Positions 34,065 to 46,407 of a stretch of 64,000 nucleotides of DNA are shown here, piece by piece. The number at the start of each line of letters is the position of its first letter. Within the stretch, counting starts at the first letter, position 1. The position numbers and the translations under genes are program-made. Under the pieces are notes generated by a model, which worked only from the letters and a program-made list of their open reading frames with translations, searched no databases and was not told where the DNA came from. The stretch lies in contig MNCI01012628.1 of assembly GCA_015680685.1 (NCBI GenBank), forward strand, positions 206,318 through 270,317, written 5' to 3'. The stretch comes from Gnetum montanum. Its lineage: Eukaryota > Streptophyta > Gnetopsida > Gnetales > Gnetaceae.

Positions 34065-35519
34065 TTAAACACCACCCAAAATTTGCATGTTGTAACTATT
34101 TTTTAATCATGTAACCAACAACACATGAAACCTAAGGAAAAACTTCATTTTAAATGTAAATATTGTATTTGAAAGGACAATTTCACATACTTTATATTTT
34201 TGAGATTGGAAAATGCCTCATAAGTGGTCAAAGCCTCATATTCCAAGTGGAAAAAGCTATGTAATGTTTCTACTTGGGCTTGGGAGGATCAAAAATACCT
34301 TTTGGGGTCCTGAAAATGGAAATTGGTTGGGTTTTATGATGGGTGCATTATTTCCTACACAAGAGATACCTATCAGAGGGTAGATCTTACCTGCTACCAA
34401 CATGGATAGATGTAAGATTAACAATGCCCAATGTGAAGGGGTATAACCTTACCCTAGAGTTGAAACTCTATCCCCCCATCATTTGTGTACCTTCCCCCCA
34501 ACGTTGATGTAGCATGAACAAGATTTTAGTTGTTCATTGACTCCAATGTTGACCATGCACTCTAACATGGATGGTAGAAAGCCTAGCATGGATAGATGAA
34601 GTCAATATGGATGGTGTGCTCCCATTACTATTCTTAGTAAACAGAATGGCCATGGGGGTATGAAACTTTCTATACATAATTACCCATGAATTTTGGCACC
34701 CACCTAACAAGAACATGGTAGAAATTTGTAGCAATTTTTTCATCCTAATTTGCAGCAATTTACAACCATTTTGCAACAAAATTCATAGCCCAAAGCCTAT
34801 AAAAACCAAACCCAAATGTCATTTAGAGGTTTTACATTTTTCTATAGCCACACCCCTTGGCATTTCAAGCATTCTTGCATCCAAAAGCACTTGAATACTT
34901 TTCAACCATGCTACTTCTTGGATCATCCTAGCATGGAACTACCTATGGCCTTGTAACCCCTATTATCCCATTTGATATTTGTGATATTTTGGGTGTCTAT
35001 GCTAAGCATTTTGGAACCAAAAATCTCAACGTTGCTTACATTTGCAACCCAAAATACTTCACATCTATCATACCCCTAGCATAGCTAGTGTTGTAGATCT
35101 ATGGAAGTAGCAAAGGCTCCATAGCATTAGCAATGGTAGAACATCTAGAGCATGGAACTAATCACATCAACTTCAATGAACTCTAAATCCCTACCCAAGT
35201 GAATCCCCTACTCTACTCTTAGGCACATTTTTATACATAATCTCTAGAATTTATTTATTTTTTTGTGAAATAAAGTTTACCATTTTGGTTTGTATATGAA
35301 TTAGACCTATTATTTATTTTTAATGCATTCACATTTTTAGATTAGCAATCATATTTTCATTTTTATTACCTTGTTTTTCCCTTCTCTAAGTTCCTGGGTG
35401 ATTTGATGGACCATCCAAGGCACCCTGAATTCCAATTTTTGAAGGCCCTAGGGATTTGGAATTAAAGTTATGTGCTAAGATTTTTGATTTTCCAGTGACT
35501 GAATTTTCCAGTTGCTATA
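34065..35519 (+). repeat. S1: solo LTR of the E1/E2 family inside the E3 LTR
   Basis: 1455 bp from TTAAACACCACCC (TG mutated to TT) to GTTGCTATA, carrying the family block GACCATCCAAGGCACC and TATAAAAAC at 34798. It is flanked by GCCAT (34060-34064) and GTCAT (35520-35524). On both sides the E3 LTR alignment resumes, so this is an LTR-LTR recombination product. Confidence 0.82.
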
Positions 35520-35524
35520 GTCAT

Positions 35525-35644
35525 AAGGTAGGATTTTTGGGAAAAAAAAGGCAATTATTTTTTCGTTTATATTTCCACCAACTTACAACAAGAATTTTGG
35601 CCATGGACTTTTACATTGAAACATGAATTTTTTAAGGTGTTTCA
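35525..35644 (-). repeat. E3 3' LTR, right fragment
   Basis: Matches 60640-60754 of the 5' LTR (TATATTTCCACCAA and TTTTACATTG blocks) and, read on the minus strand, begins TGAAACACC. The minus-strand polypurine tract ACAAAGAGGAACCAA adjoins it at 35645-35659. Confidence 0.8.
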
Positions 35645-35660
35645 TTGGTTCCTCTTTGTT

Positions 35661-36841
35661 GATTTTCTAGGATTGATTCGAGAGACATCAACAAAGAATG
35701 CAAAACAATACCATAGGTTTATCACCAATGTTCCCTCTCCATGCATGATTCTATAGTTGTCCAATCATGCTAAGAAGCCCTCATAAAGGTGAAATGAGAT
35801 CATGATAGGGTGTTGAGAGTTTGATATAAGATAATGACTACATTGGCCATTAGAGAATGGTCATATGGGCTAACAAAGAGTTTCCATTATTGACATCATG
35901 GTTATGGCATGGAAATGAAATTCTTAACAAAGAATTTCAAGTATTGACATCATGGCTATGAGATGGCTATGAGATGGCAGTGAAATGCTTACTAATTTGG
36001 AGAGGTCTTCATGCTTTGAACTGTGAATAGTTGATTCCTCAGTGACATATGAAGGAATCAAGATTTGGTACTATGTGTCTTTGGCCAATTGGCTCTCTTT
36101 CTCTTTTTTTTTTGTTTTTTTTTGAAAGAGTCATTGACTTGCTTAAATTAAGGCTACATTATCCTTTTTGCTTTCTTGGAATTTTCTTCCCTCTTTTTTT
36201 TGGGGTGTGAAACCTTCATTGGGTTTCATTGCCAAGGCTCAATTTTTATTTTTTTCACTAAAAGAGATGTGTAACTTTCAATGAACTTGATTGGAAAAGC
36301 ATGTTGAAGGAGATTGCATACATTCCTAGTGAATGAATGTTGAACATAGGTTTTTATTGTTAGCAAGGTAAGAAAGGCTATAATTGAACTATGTGGTTAT
36401 GAATCTAAAGGGGTAACAAAAGTGATGTGAGGTAAGAACTATTGACAAGATCACATAAGATAACAAAATATCATATATCAAGATCATATGGTGACTCATG
36501 TTTGTGATGACTCAGACCTTTGCAATGACTCCAAGCTCATCCTAAAAGCATAACTCCAAGCATACAACCAAACAAGTTAAAGAATTAATGTGTTTACAAA
36601 TTTTTGCATAGGGCAACAAGTGTACATAGGCCACCATTTCTAATAATTAGTAGAATATGTGAAATCTTTTCCATGTTATGTAGATTCATAAAAAATTTGC
36701 AGTATTTCTAAGAGGCTAAGAAGAGGCAAAGGGTCATGCAGGCTCGCTTGTTGTAGACCATAAAGTTAATCAATGATTGTTCATCCAGCCTATGAATTAA
36801 AGGCAAATAAAGGCTACATACAAATGGATTAACATTAGATG
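35661..36841 (-). other. E3 3' untranslated region
   Basis: AT-rich with T-tracts at 36100-36205. No protein similarity on either strand. Confidence 0.5.
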
Positions 36842-38100
36842 AAATATGATTTGAGATAGGAATGGTTAATTAGATTGGTCAATTCATTCCCATCCATGTC
36901 TATGAACTTGAATGCTCTATTTCCATAGACTTTGGTGATCAAGAAAGGTCCTTTCCAATTAGCTGAGAATTTATCTACATGTTCATGAATGGCCTTGAAG
37001 ATTAGGTCTTCTTCTTTGACTCTCCATCTATTTAGATCATGATGATGTTGTTATTTCTACCTCTCTTGATATCATTTAATCTAAGCAAGCATTTATATTT
37101 ACTACTCTTATACCAAGTCAAGGTTCATGGTACATAGCTCCTTATTTTTCTCATCATTGATGAGGTCTTATAGAGATACCCTTAAGGATGGTACCTACAA
37201 TTCAAAAGGTAAAACAATTTTAGATCCATAAACTAGACTATACAAAGTGGCCCTAGTTGTAGTCCTGAACATTTTTCTATAGGCTCAAAGTGCATCTAGT
37301 AGTTGCCCATGTCATTTGCGTTTTTTATTATTTAACATCTTCTTTAAGAGATTCACAATACCTTTGTTTCTAGCTTTGACTTGGCCATTGGCCTATGGAT
37401 AGTAATATGACAAGAAGGAATGCTTAATCTTTAATTGTTGGAAAAATGCTTGCATCTTCTGGCTACTAAATTATCATCCATTTTTTGTGATAGTGGTTAA
37501 CAGTAGGCCAAAATGGGATGCAATGTTTTCCATGGAAAATTTACAAACTTGTTATGTTGTTGTTTTTCTTAGAGGGATAGCTTCAACTCACTTTGTGAAA
37601 TACTTAGTTGCGATGATGATGAAGCTTTTCCCAACAAAGTATTTAGGTCTTATGGATCCAACTATTTCTATTCTCCACTATTTGAATGGACATGTGATTT
37701 AAGTTGTAACTTATTTAGTTGCGCATGGATCAAGTTATTGTGTCATTGGTAGATATCACAAGTTTTAACCTTCTTCATGCAGTTACTTTTCATATAAGAC
37801 CAATAGTATCCTAATCATCTAATCTTTGTAGCCATTGCTCTAGGTCCTATATGACCCCCACATATACCCTTGTGTACTTGTTCAAGTCCCATATAGGCCT
37901 TTGCTCTACCCATGCATACTAGCAATATGTCATCATAGGACCTTCAATGTAATGTGTTATTGGATACAATGATATATTACTTTGATCATTTATGTATAGC
38001 ATCTTCTTGAGGGTTGACTAGGTTTTAAGGAGGTTCACCATGCATTAAGTAAAACTTGATATCATCGTACCACTCTTGGCGAGGAGCATTATGAATAGTG
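36842..38100 (-). pseudogene. E3 pol: integrase remnant
   Basis: The minus-strand C-terminal part reads DKFSANWKGPFLITKVYGN and ends at 36842, closely parallel to E1 integrase. The core upstream (about 37250-37760) is recognisable only in pieces. Many stops and frame changes; non-functional. Confidence 0.75.
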
Positions 38101-39000
38101 GCTATGGAGTTGCCTTTAGTATTCTACATGATGGGGAAAGTACAATCCTTTATTGAGTAAAACTTACTAAATACCTTAGGAATTACACTTATGGCTAAGG
38201 TTACGATGGTGTCAACTAGTGTGTTCTCACCTCAGGGAATGTGTTGGATATCCACATCCATAAATTTTGAAATGAGTGTTTTATCTAAGTCACAGTAATG
38301 TTGTAAATGTTTAGCTTTGCATGTGTAGACTTTGGTTACTTGGTTAACCACTAGTTGTGAATCATCTTTTATTATTAAACATTTAATCACATGATCACAA
38401 GATACTATCATCTCTCTAATTAATCCTTCATATTCCGCTACACTATTAGTGTAGGAAAATTGAAATCAGTAGGTGAAAGATTGGATTTCACTAGAGGATA
38501 ATGTCATGATGATAGAAACACTAGTTCCTTGGGTAGTCAAAGCTCCATTCAAGCGTATGATGACCTCATATACTTTAGGGACTTCATTCATAATGTTAAC
38601 ATGCTCATTAGGGAATTCAAGATCAATGGTTTCATTATCCTCAACCAAATAAGTCATGAGTTGTGTGGCTATAACCTAACCTTTCATTAAGGCTTGTGAC
38701 ATATAATGTAGATCAAACTCAGTTGTTACAGTCTTCCACTAAGCTATTCAGCTACTTTCATAAATATTGGTTATTATGGCTCTTAATACATTGTATTTAC
38801 TTAGCTCTTAAAGAGGTAATGTCTCCACTTCTTCAATGATAAGACCAAAGATAGGACAATGTTTTTCAACCTAATTGTATTGGGTCTCATAAGTAACCAA
38901 TGCATGGCTTAAGTAGTAGGCAGGTACCTTTGCTCCATCGTCTCATTTTTGATAGAGTAGAGAGGCTATAGAGTTGTTAGAGATTGCAAGATAAATATAA
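38101..39000 (-). pseudogene. E3 pol: tandem RNase H domains, remnant
   Basis: The archaeal-type RNase H is at about 38690-38200: IIRLNGALTTQGTS, where E1 has HFDGAST (catalytic Asp now Asn), and SVAEYEGLIREM. The first RNase H is at about 38990-38800 (KVPAYYLSHALVTYE). Stops and frame changes throughout. The two RNase H domains confirm the Tat assignment. Confidence 0.72.
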
Positions 39001-40285
39001 AATGATTTTTTTCTTCTTAATGGATATATAGTAGGTAATTAAGCCAACTCTTGATTAATGTAGTCAAAGGCTTCTTAGCATTGGTCAATCCACTCCTAGT
39101 GGATTCCCTTCTTAAGCAGGTATTGCATGGGTTGTAACTTATCCATGAGCCTTGAGATAAATCTTTGAATAAATCACAATCTACCTTGTAAGCCTCATAG
39201 TTCCTTAAGGTTTCTAGGTGGTGATAGGTTGGTTATGATCTTAGCTTTATTAGGGTTGACACATATCCCTACCTTAGATACTAAGCACTTTACCTATTTT
39301 AACATCGAAGACATAGTTCTTGCAATTAATTCTAAGCTCATACTTGAGACACCATTAAAACACTATGTTTAAGTCATGTGCATGGTCATTGGCCATTTTG
39401 TACATGATTGCTATATGATTGACATAATCATTAAATAACCTTATCATATAATCATTCAAAATGTAAGTTATGGCTTGTTGATAGGTTTCACCTACATTCT
39501 TCAAGTCTAAAAACATCATGGTATAACAATAGATGCTCCAATACATCATGAAGGTTGTGTATAGTTGATGCTCTAAGTTAATCCTAACTTGGTTATATCT
39601 CAAGAACCCATACATGAAGGATAACAAGGAATGTCTAGTTGTAGTATCAATAAGTTGATTAATACAAGGCAATGGAAAATCATCTTTAGTGGTTACCTTA
39701 TTAAGGTCTTAGTAATCTATATAAATATGAATAGCCTTGTTTTTCTTTGGGACAACCACTATGTTAGATACCCAATTAACATAATCCACTACTTGGATAA
39801 AACTAGCTTGGTAAAGCTTCATGATCTCATCATGAAGTAGTATTGCTAGATTTGGTCTGCCTTTACACACTTTTTGTTAACAGGCTTGACATGAGTAGGT
39901 ATGATGTTATGTTACACTAATTGTGAGTTAAGACTTGGCATGATTTTATATGACCAAGCAAAGGCTTTAATGTTATCTTGAAGGATCTTGGTATCATTTG
40001 GGACTTTATTGGGGAACTTAATTTTAGCATTTTACCTTTACTATTATGGGTTGTAATGGGAATTTCAACTAGAAAGTCCTCAGTGATGTCTCCAGCCTCT
40101 AGATCAAGAGTTCTAACTATGTATTCAAGACATTCAAGGGACTTTTCTATTGAGGCTATGTGATCAAATAGGCTTCCAAGCTTGAGATCTAGGCACTCAA
40201 GGTCAATTGATTATTTGACATTACCATGAGGTCCATTCAAGCTCAAAAGTAGTTTTAACGATTTTCATGTATCTATGGTTCAATC
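39001..40285 (-). pseudogene. E3 pol: reverse transcriptase remnant
   Basis: 39672-39355 aligns with the E1 RT core: INQLIDTTTRHSLLSF and DLKNVGETYQQAITYI. The catalytic YVDD reads YVNH, so activity is lost. The pre-RT block (TLDLEAGDITED, NGPHGN) is at about 40250-40060. Coding starts just after an AG at 40286-40287 that follows an uninterrupted T-tract on this strand, a strong 3' splice-site shape. Confidence 0.82.
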
Positions 40286-40500
40286 CTACATACCAAAAAA
40301 AAAAGCACATTAACTAGCATCTCTATTACATTATTGTCAAGTCATGTTAAAATGATGTAAAATATTACAATAATAAAGCATAAAATAGTCTAACATGATC
40401 AAAAATGAGGTAGAATAAGGCAAAATTAGGCTTAAGTGATATCATAACATTATGAGCTAAGGACATAGAAGGTAGATTGGGCTATAACAAGGTGAAATAA
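40286..40500 (-). other. E3 intron end with polypyrimidine tract
   Basis: On the minus strand a run of ten T then GGTATGTAG|G (AG at 40287-40286) precedes the pol block. The rest is AT-rich non-coding. Confidence 0.45.
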
Positions 40501-40870
40501 AGGAAAATGATGCCAAATGATACTGAGGGCTAGATGAAGATTAGAACCATGAAAAATGATGTCAACCAAGGCCAAGAGAGGTTTTAATGCTACCGAATGA
40601 TATCAAATGACATCAAATGATGATAAATGATGGTCAAAATGGTATCAAATGACACAAAATGAAACCAAAATGTATTAAAATGATGCTAAATAAAATCAAA
40701 TGTTGTCAGAAATGAAAAATGATATAAAATGATGTCAAATGATGTAAAATGTTATCAAAATGATACCAAAGGATGTCAAATGATACCAAATTTAATAGAA
40801 AAAATTTGAATGATGCCAAACATGGTCAAGCATGGTCAAAAGTGGTCAAAAATGATAATATTTATTTTTT
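40500..40870. repeat. Degenerate short repeat, ATGATGTCAA type
   Basis: Dozens of variants of AAATGATGTCAAATGATACC in uneven tandem. It lies in the E3 spacer close to the RT 3' splice site. Confidence 0.6.
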
Positions 40871-41199
40871 AGTTGATTTTATGATTAAAATATGACAAAA
40901 ATTACCAAAAATAAGCTATAAGTAGTTAGGATAAGTCAAAATTTAGAACAAATAATCCATAAACTACTAAAGTAGATGAAACTCTTGTGGAAAAGGCCAT
41001 AAACTGCTAAAATAGGTAAAAATCTTGTTGAAAAGGCCATAAATTGCTAAAATAGCTAACAATCTTGTAAAAAGAAGGAAGAATCTTATGTAAAATGCTA
41101 TAATAGATAAAAATTTAATAAAAATAATTAAAATAGGAGAAAATCTCTAGCGAATTGGTTGTAAGCTACTTGAACATAGGCTTTTTATTGATCAAACAC

Positions 41200-43081
41200 T
41201 TAAAAAGGCTAAAGTATTAAATTCTCAGCTTGTGGAAACTATTTTCTCAACATGTGGATAGTCTAGATTGCCATCATAGTGTGTGGTACCAAAATCCATA
41301 ATGTGTAAATATTTCTTGTCAAGTTTGAATTGATTTAACCTAGTTTGACCACATTTGAGTTGCATAGGATTGGTGTGAGGCTTGTCTGATCACTTTCAGC
41401 TATGCATAGATAAGCATGGGTTGGATTTTACGCTACCAGAGCCCCACAAACTATACAACATGTGGGACAAGATATCCCATCATGTGGAATCAAAACACAA
41501 TTTTCCTACATTGCAAGGATCAATATTTTGGTTAATCTTCCACCTCAAGATTTGTGTGACTCCATAGATAACTTATGGATAATTCTAGGCATGTAGGATA
41601 AGGTTCCTAGCATGTGGAATAAGATCTAATAGTTTTCAAGAATTTTTGACAAAGTTGCTAGGCCTTTTCAAGTTCCTAAGCTAGTGCTAGTGGTGTATGA
41701 GAAACTTTTTAGCTTCTTTGACCATTTTAGATAGGGTTTAAGGCACGGTCAGGCTATAGGAATTTTGACATGCTGAACAGCATGTGCATCCTATCTCCCC
41801 ATAGTGTGGACTCTAGAATCAACCTCTAGTAGCTTGATAAAGTTATTTTCTTTTCATCATTTTCCAATTTAGATCTCTTGAGATACACTAAGAAGCTAAT
41901 GGATAACCATAAGTTATCTATTGAGGTAAAATCTTTGGATATTAGTTGGACTGATGTGAATCTCACGTTCTAAGTCCACATGTTGTATAATGTGTCAAAC
42001 TAATATCCCATCATGTGGTATCTATCCAAGCCATTATCAAGGTATTTTGACTCAATTTTTAGTTGTTTTAGGTTCCTAGAGTAGCATCTAGACTATGGAG
42101 AAGGGTTCTACCCTTTTTTCAGCCACTTTGAGTAAGGTTTGATGCTCATTAAATTTATTGATATTTCCACATGCTGCACAACATGTGAAACATATTTTCC
42201 CAACATGTGGAGTCAAAAACCAACTTCTAGCAACTTGTATGTGTCAATTTTTACTAAACTTTCCATTTCTAGGCCATGTACAATCCTCTTGGAAGCTAAC
42301 AAGTAGTTTTTTGGGTGAAGTTTGATTGGCACAAGGTCCACATAGTTTCTCAAATGCTACATAGCATGTGTAATAGGGATGCTAGTGTGTGGAACCTAAT
42401 CAAGATAGTTTTGATGGGTTTCGACACTATTTTTTTAGTTACTTAAGGTTTCTAACTTAGTGTTTGGGCATTGTGGTGATTTTGCAATCTAGTTGACTTT
42501 TTTTAATGAAGTTAAGGTCTATGGGAACCTCCTCACACTACCCCACATGCTATACAACATGTGGGAGTTGAGACCCTAGCATTTGACTATTTCATGTCTT
42601 ATTTTTGGGTAATTTTGTATGAGTTTTCTAGGCTAGAATTCTTCTAATTTTTACTAGATTTTTTGAGATCCACCAGGGAAGTATATGGACATGTTTGATA
42701 ATAAGTAAATATAGTGTAGGGTTAACACACTACTCTACAGGCTACACAATATGTGGGATAGGATTCTATAGCATATAACTATTTTAAAAATTAAATCCCA
42801 TCATGTGAGATTACTTAGTACACTTACCTAACTCTTGTGAGGCCCATCCATGGTCAAATCATCAAATCTCAAGTAAAACATATCATACTGAGCCTTTTTC
42901 TTTACTTACCCAAAATTCATAACACATTGAGAATACTTGCTAGCATACAGAGAGTTTACTAGTAGCGTTTTGGCATTATGAGAGGGTTTTCAACACCAAA
43001 ACCTAGTGTCTAAGCTCATTTCTTAGCTAATTTTGGAAGGGTAGAATCTTAGGACTAGATTTTGTAATCAAACCAAAAATA
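41200..43081. repeat. E3 spacer array, about 190/380-bp period, U3-like palindromes
   Basis: Palindromic pairs such as CACATGCTGCACAACATGTG recur near 41460, 41775, 41985, 42175, 42355, 42545 and 42740, about every 190 bases. A longer 380-base order is visible (GTTCCTAAGCTAGTG at 41690, GTTCCTAGAGTAGC at 42071, GTTTCTAACTTAGTG at 42450). The unit contains CATGTGGGAC-AAGAT-TCCCATCATGTGGAATC, which also occurs in the E3 LTR at about 60385-60430. No coding signal. Confidence 0.62.
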
Positions 43082-44110
43082 TGTGGAGCTTTTGATATGT
43101 CAAAACATTAAGAAAAATGGAGAAGAAGGTCTTTTGTGTGGTTGTGTGATTATTGTGTATGTAGGATAAGAAAACTTAGATCAAGACAAGAAGGTTTGTG
43201 GAAGTTTGATAAACATGGACAAAAAATGAAGTTTTCAAAGGATAAATGAAGATGAAGTACGCATCTTGGCATAATTGAAGGCATTACAAGCAAAGACGTC
43301 GATGTCTTTCATTAGGCAAAGAGGTATTTCCCCAAACAAAGATGTCTTCATAGAATATAGGCCAATTTCAAAAAATGTCTTTCACTAGACAAAGACATCT
43401 TTCTAGAATGAAGACAAAATGTAGAAAGATATCTCAACCATGAAGAAGATGTTTTCCATGATCATTAGGTAGTAGTTGCACAAGTTCCAAGATGGATTTA
43501 GAAACATGATGGCTATAAGAAGACCTCATTCTCATTGGAATATGTGTAAAATTTTGTACAATCATTGTATAATAATTTGATAATCATGGTTGCTTCTCAA
43601 TGTTTTATCTTTTTTTTTGTTGTCAAGTGTGTTATACCTCAAAGTACAAGGATTAATGAACTCAGTTGCATTCATCCCTTGTAATTATTGTTCTCCCTTG
43701 TTACCCTACGAGGTTGATGTGCTTCTTGTGGGAAGGCATCTTGCTTGAGTTGTCAGGATCCTACAGGATGAATGTTGGTGTAGCATCACAACACTCCAGA
43801 GTGGAACTTAAGATTGTAAAGGTTTTGGGATCCTAGAAACCACATACTAAGCTTGTTGGGACCTTGTGAGATTGAATGGATTCATAGCATCTAATCACTT
43901 TGGAGTGAAGCTTAGTGCTTGTATAAGGTGTGGTATCCTTCAAACCATATTTGGGAGAAACAAAGCCCAGAGGTGTGCTTGCAAACTATCCTTTAAGTTT
44001 GGACTACCCAAGTTGGAAAACCATGTTAAATTTGGTGTGTGTACTTCGTTTAAAGAATTTTAATTTGGGGAACTTATTCATCCCCTCACTTCTAAGTTCA
44101 ATGATCCACA
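43082..44110 (+). repeat. E4 5' LTR
   Basis: 1029 bp, starting about TGTGGAGCTTTTGATATG and ending GATCCACA. It contains a cluster of GATGTCTT/AAGACATC motifs (43290-43460) and a TATA-like TATAAGA at 43514. Exact left end uncertain by about 15 bases. Confidence 0.82.
43290..43520 (+). promoter_or_regulatory. E4 U3 cluster of AAGATGTCTT-type motifs and TATA box
   Basis: GATGTCTTTC, AAGATGTCTTC, AATGTCTTTC, AAGACATCTTTC and AAGATATCTC lie upstream of TATAAGA (43514). The 3' LTR repeats this at about 48760-48985. The same module recurs internally at 46150-46358. Confidence 0.55.
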
Positions 44111-44112
44111 AG

Positions 44113-44128
44113 TGATATTAGAGCTCGG
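44113..44128 (+). other. E4 primer-binding site, tRNA-iMet type
   Basis: TGATATTAGAGCTCGG is the usual TGGTATCAGAGCTCGG with two transitions, two bases after the LTR. Confidence 0.75.
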
Positions 44129-44165
44129 TACTCTTCTTTGTCATCATTGACTTTAAGAGTGAATA

Positions 44166-45902
44166 ATGAAGGGAACATCTTACACAAAGGCACCCATGTT
44201 CAATGGATTTGACTTTGCCTATTAAAAAGATAGAATGTAGGGGTTTTTCAAATACATGGAGTTTGAAGTATGGGAGTCAATCCTTGAAGGCTACACTCAA
44301 CCTATCAATAGCTCCACTGACATCATCAAGCCTCACAACAAATGGACACAAGAGGAGAAAGATAAATTCATGTTTGATTCTAAAGTAATTAATTGTTTAT
44401 ATCATGCTTTGAATAAATATGAATTCAATAGGATAGTAGGATGTAAAATAACAAAATAAATTTGACAAACTTTAGAAGATAATTATGAAGGAACTTCTAT
44501 TTTCAAACAATCAAAATTGCTAGTTTTGCAAAGTGAATACAATAAACCTAAAATGAAAGAAGTTGAGAAAATAAAAGACTATTTCTCTAGAGTGAATGAT
44601 ATTGTTGTAGCCATTAGAGGTACTAGTAAAGACTTGACCAAAAGTGATGTGATCATTAAAATGATCAAAACTCTTCAACCAGAGTTCAAACCTAAGGTCA
44701 TGGCCATGGAAGAAATTAGAGACTTCTCAACATTGAAATTTGAAGAGCTACAAAGTACTCTCATTACTTATGAAATGAATCTCATAAGCAAAGGGGCTAT
44801 CCAAAAAAGACCCATTGCCTTGAAGACTATCTCCAAGAAGAAGGAGCTCAATGAGCATGATGAGGGTAATGATTATGAGATTGCATTTCTCACTAGGAAG
44901 CTACAACGACTCATCTAGGAGAAAAAATGGAACATATCAACAAAGATTCAATCAATTCAAAGGTAAAAAAAAATAGGTAATAATTTTTTAAATTCTAATT
45001 TAGATTTCTGTTCTATAGAATGTTGGGTTTGTGAAGGATGAGGCCATATGGCCTCTGAATGTCCTAGTAATTTCAAGTTTTAGGCCAAGAACAAGTCCAC
45101 TAAAGAAGTAAGAAAGACCAACTTCTATACAAGTTGGGATGATGGGAAGTAGAGTGAGGAAGAAGTGAAGGATGATGCAAAAAATTCTAATCTCATATGC
45201 ATTGCCCTCACTAATAATGATGCTGATTCATCAAATAATGATCTTAAAGATGATGAAAGCTTTGATCTTTTATGCAATGAACTTCTATCATTTCAAAGTC
45301 TTTGCACTAAGTTAAATAAACAAGTCAAGTCCAAAGATCAAGAAATATCATTGTTAAATTTGATTATTTCTAATGTTACTAAATAACTCTTAGACCTAAG
45401 GGATAAGAATGAAAAGCTAACCTCATATTTAGATTAGGCTAAAGTGGAAGTTGCAAACATCAAATTAATAGATGAGATATTGGTGAAGGAAAAGGAATCC
45501 CTTCAAATGGTCCTAGGACAAGGAAGAAGTCCACATGATAAGAGTGATCTAGGATGTTATACTCAAGAGAAATCATCACCTATAGACACATCCAAATCAA
45601 ATGATCCTCTAAAAGAAAAAACTACTACATCAAAATCAAAGGAAGTACCCATATCTCAAAAAGGCCTTAAAAGGTTTTATTAACTTAATCACTCATTCTA
45701 CCATAGGAGAGTTAGGTGTTATTATTGTCACAAGTTAGGACATAAATAATGGGATTGCAATCTTAAATATTATCATATAAATAATTGGTCATATCATAGG
45801 ACTCCTTGGTCTTATCAAAGTGCACCAAGAAAGGATTTTGTGCAGGATCACAGGGGAGACCGAAGGTCAACTCAAAAGATCAAAGTAATCAAGAAGGAAT
45901 AG
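44166..45902 (+). pseudogene. gag: E4 gag, copia type, with two zinc knuckles
   Basis: One frame of 579 codons from ATG 44166 with stops at about 44223, 44238, 44457, 44916, 45029, 45084, 45150, 45385, 45435, 45681 and 45747, and no frameshift. The N-terminus (GTSYTKAPMFNG) and the block FEVWESILEGYTQP are typical of Ty1/copia gag (UBN2 / Retrotran_gag_2). The central part has EKIKDYFSRVNDIV and IKMIKTLQPEFKPKV. A CCHC knuckle lies at about 45020-45060 (CWVC...GHMASEC) and a second at 45718-45760 (CYYCHKLGHK...C). Lysine- and serine-rich linkers lie between. It is not followed by pol. Confidence 0.85.
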
Positions 45903-46149
45903 TAGGAATAAGAAAATTAGGACACCCTCACCAACCAATTCATAAGAGAAACTGAATCTTTGGACATTAGAGAAGTTTTTTCAAAGAGAGAATCGTCAAA
46001 AGAGGAAACTCATTCTCTAGCCCTCTAAACATCATTACTCTTCAAAAGTATAGTTGGTAAGTAGAGATAAGTTTTCTTTTGTTTCTACAAGATTTCATTA
46101 AGGCTATAGTTTGTTGGCATCCTTTCCCAACCTCATCCTGAGTTTGGCA

Positions 46150-46358
46150 AATATGTCTTTCAAATATGAAAGAAGTCTTTTAAAAGACATCTTCTAATAA
46201 ACAAAGATGTCTCTCTAAAATTTTGTGCATCATGAGCAAGACAACTACTGTGCATAAAAGACATATACTAATGAATTTTAAATGTTATAAAGACATCTTT
46301 AATTTGTAAAATATGTCTTAATTTTTATTTTAAGCCCTAATTTTCCACTACTATAAAA
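46150..46358 (+). promoter_or_regulatory. Internal copy of the E4 U3 promoter module
   Basis: ATGTCTTTC, AAGACATCTTC, AAGATGTCTC, AAGACATATAC, AAGACATCTTT and ATATGTCTTAA are followed by TATAAAAG at 46352-46359. The second ORF begins about 55 bases later at 46408. The arrangement equals the LTR promoter and parallels the N1 internal module. Confidence 0.55.
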
Positions 46359-46407
46359 GATAAAACCTCCATTTCTTGTCATATTTCTTAAAATCTATCC
46401 CACAAAG

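Noticed and set aside
41200-43081. Spacer array as a CRISPR array
   Set aside because: Units are about 190 bases, diverged and related to an LTR; the DNA is plant nuclear.
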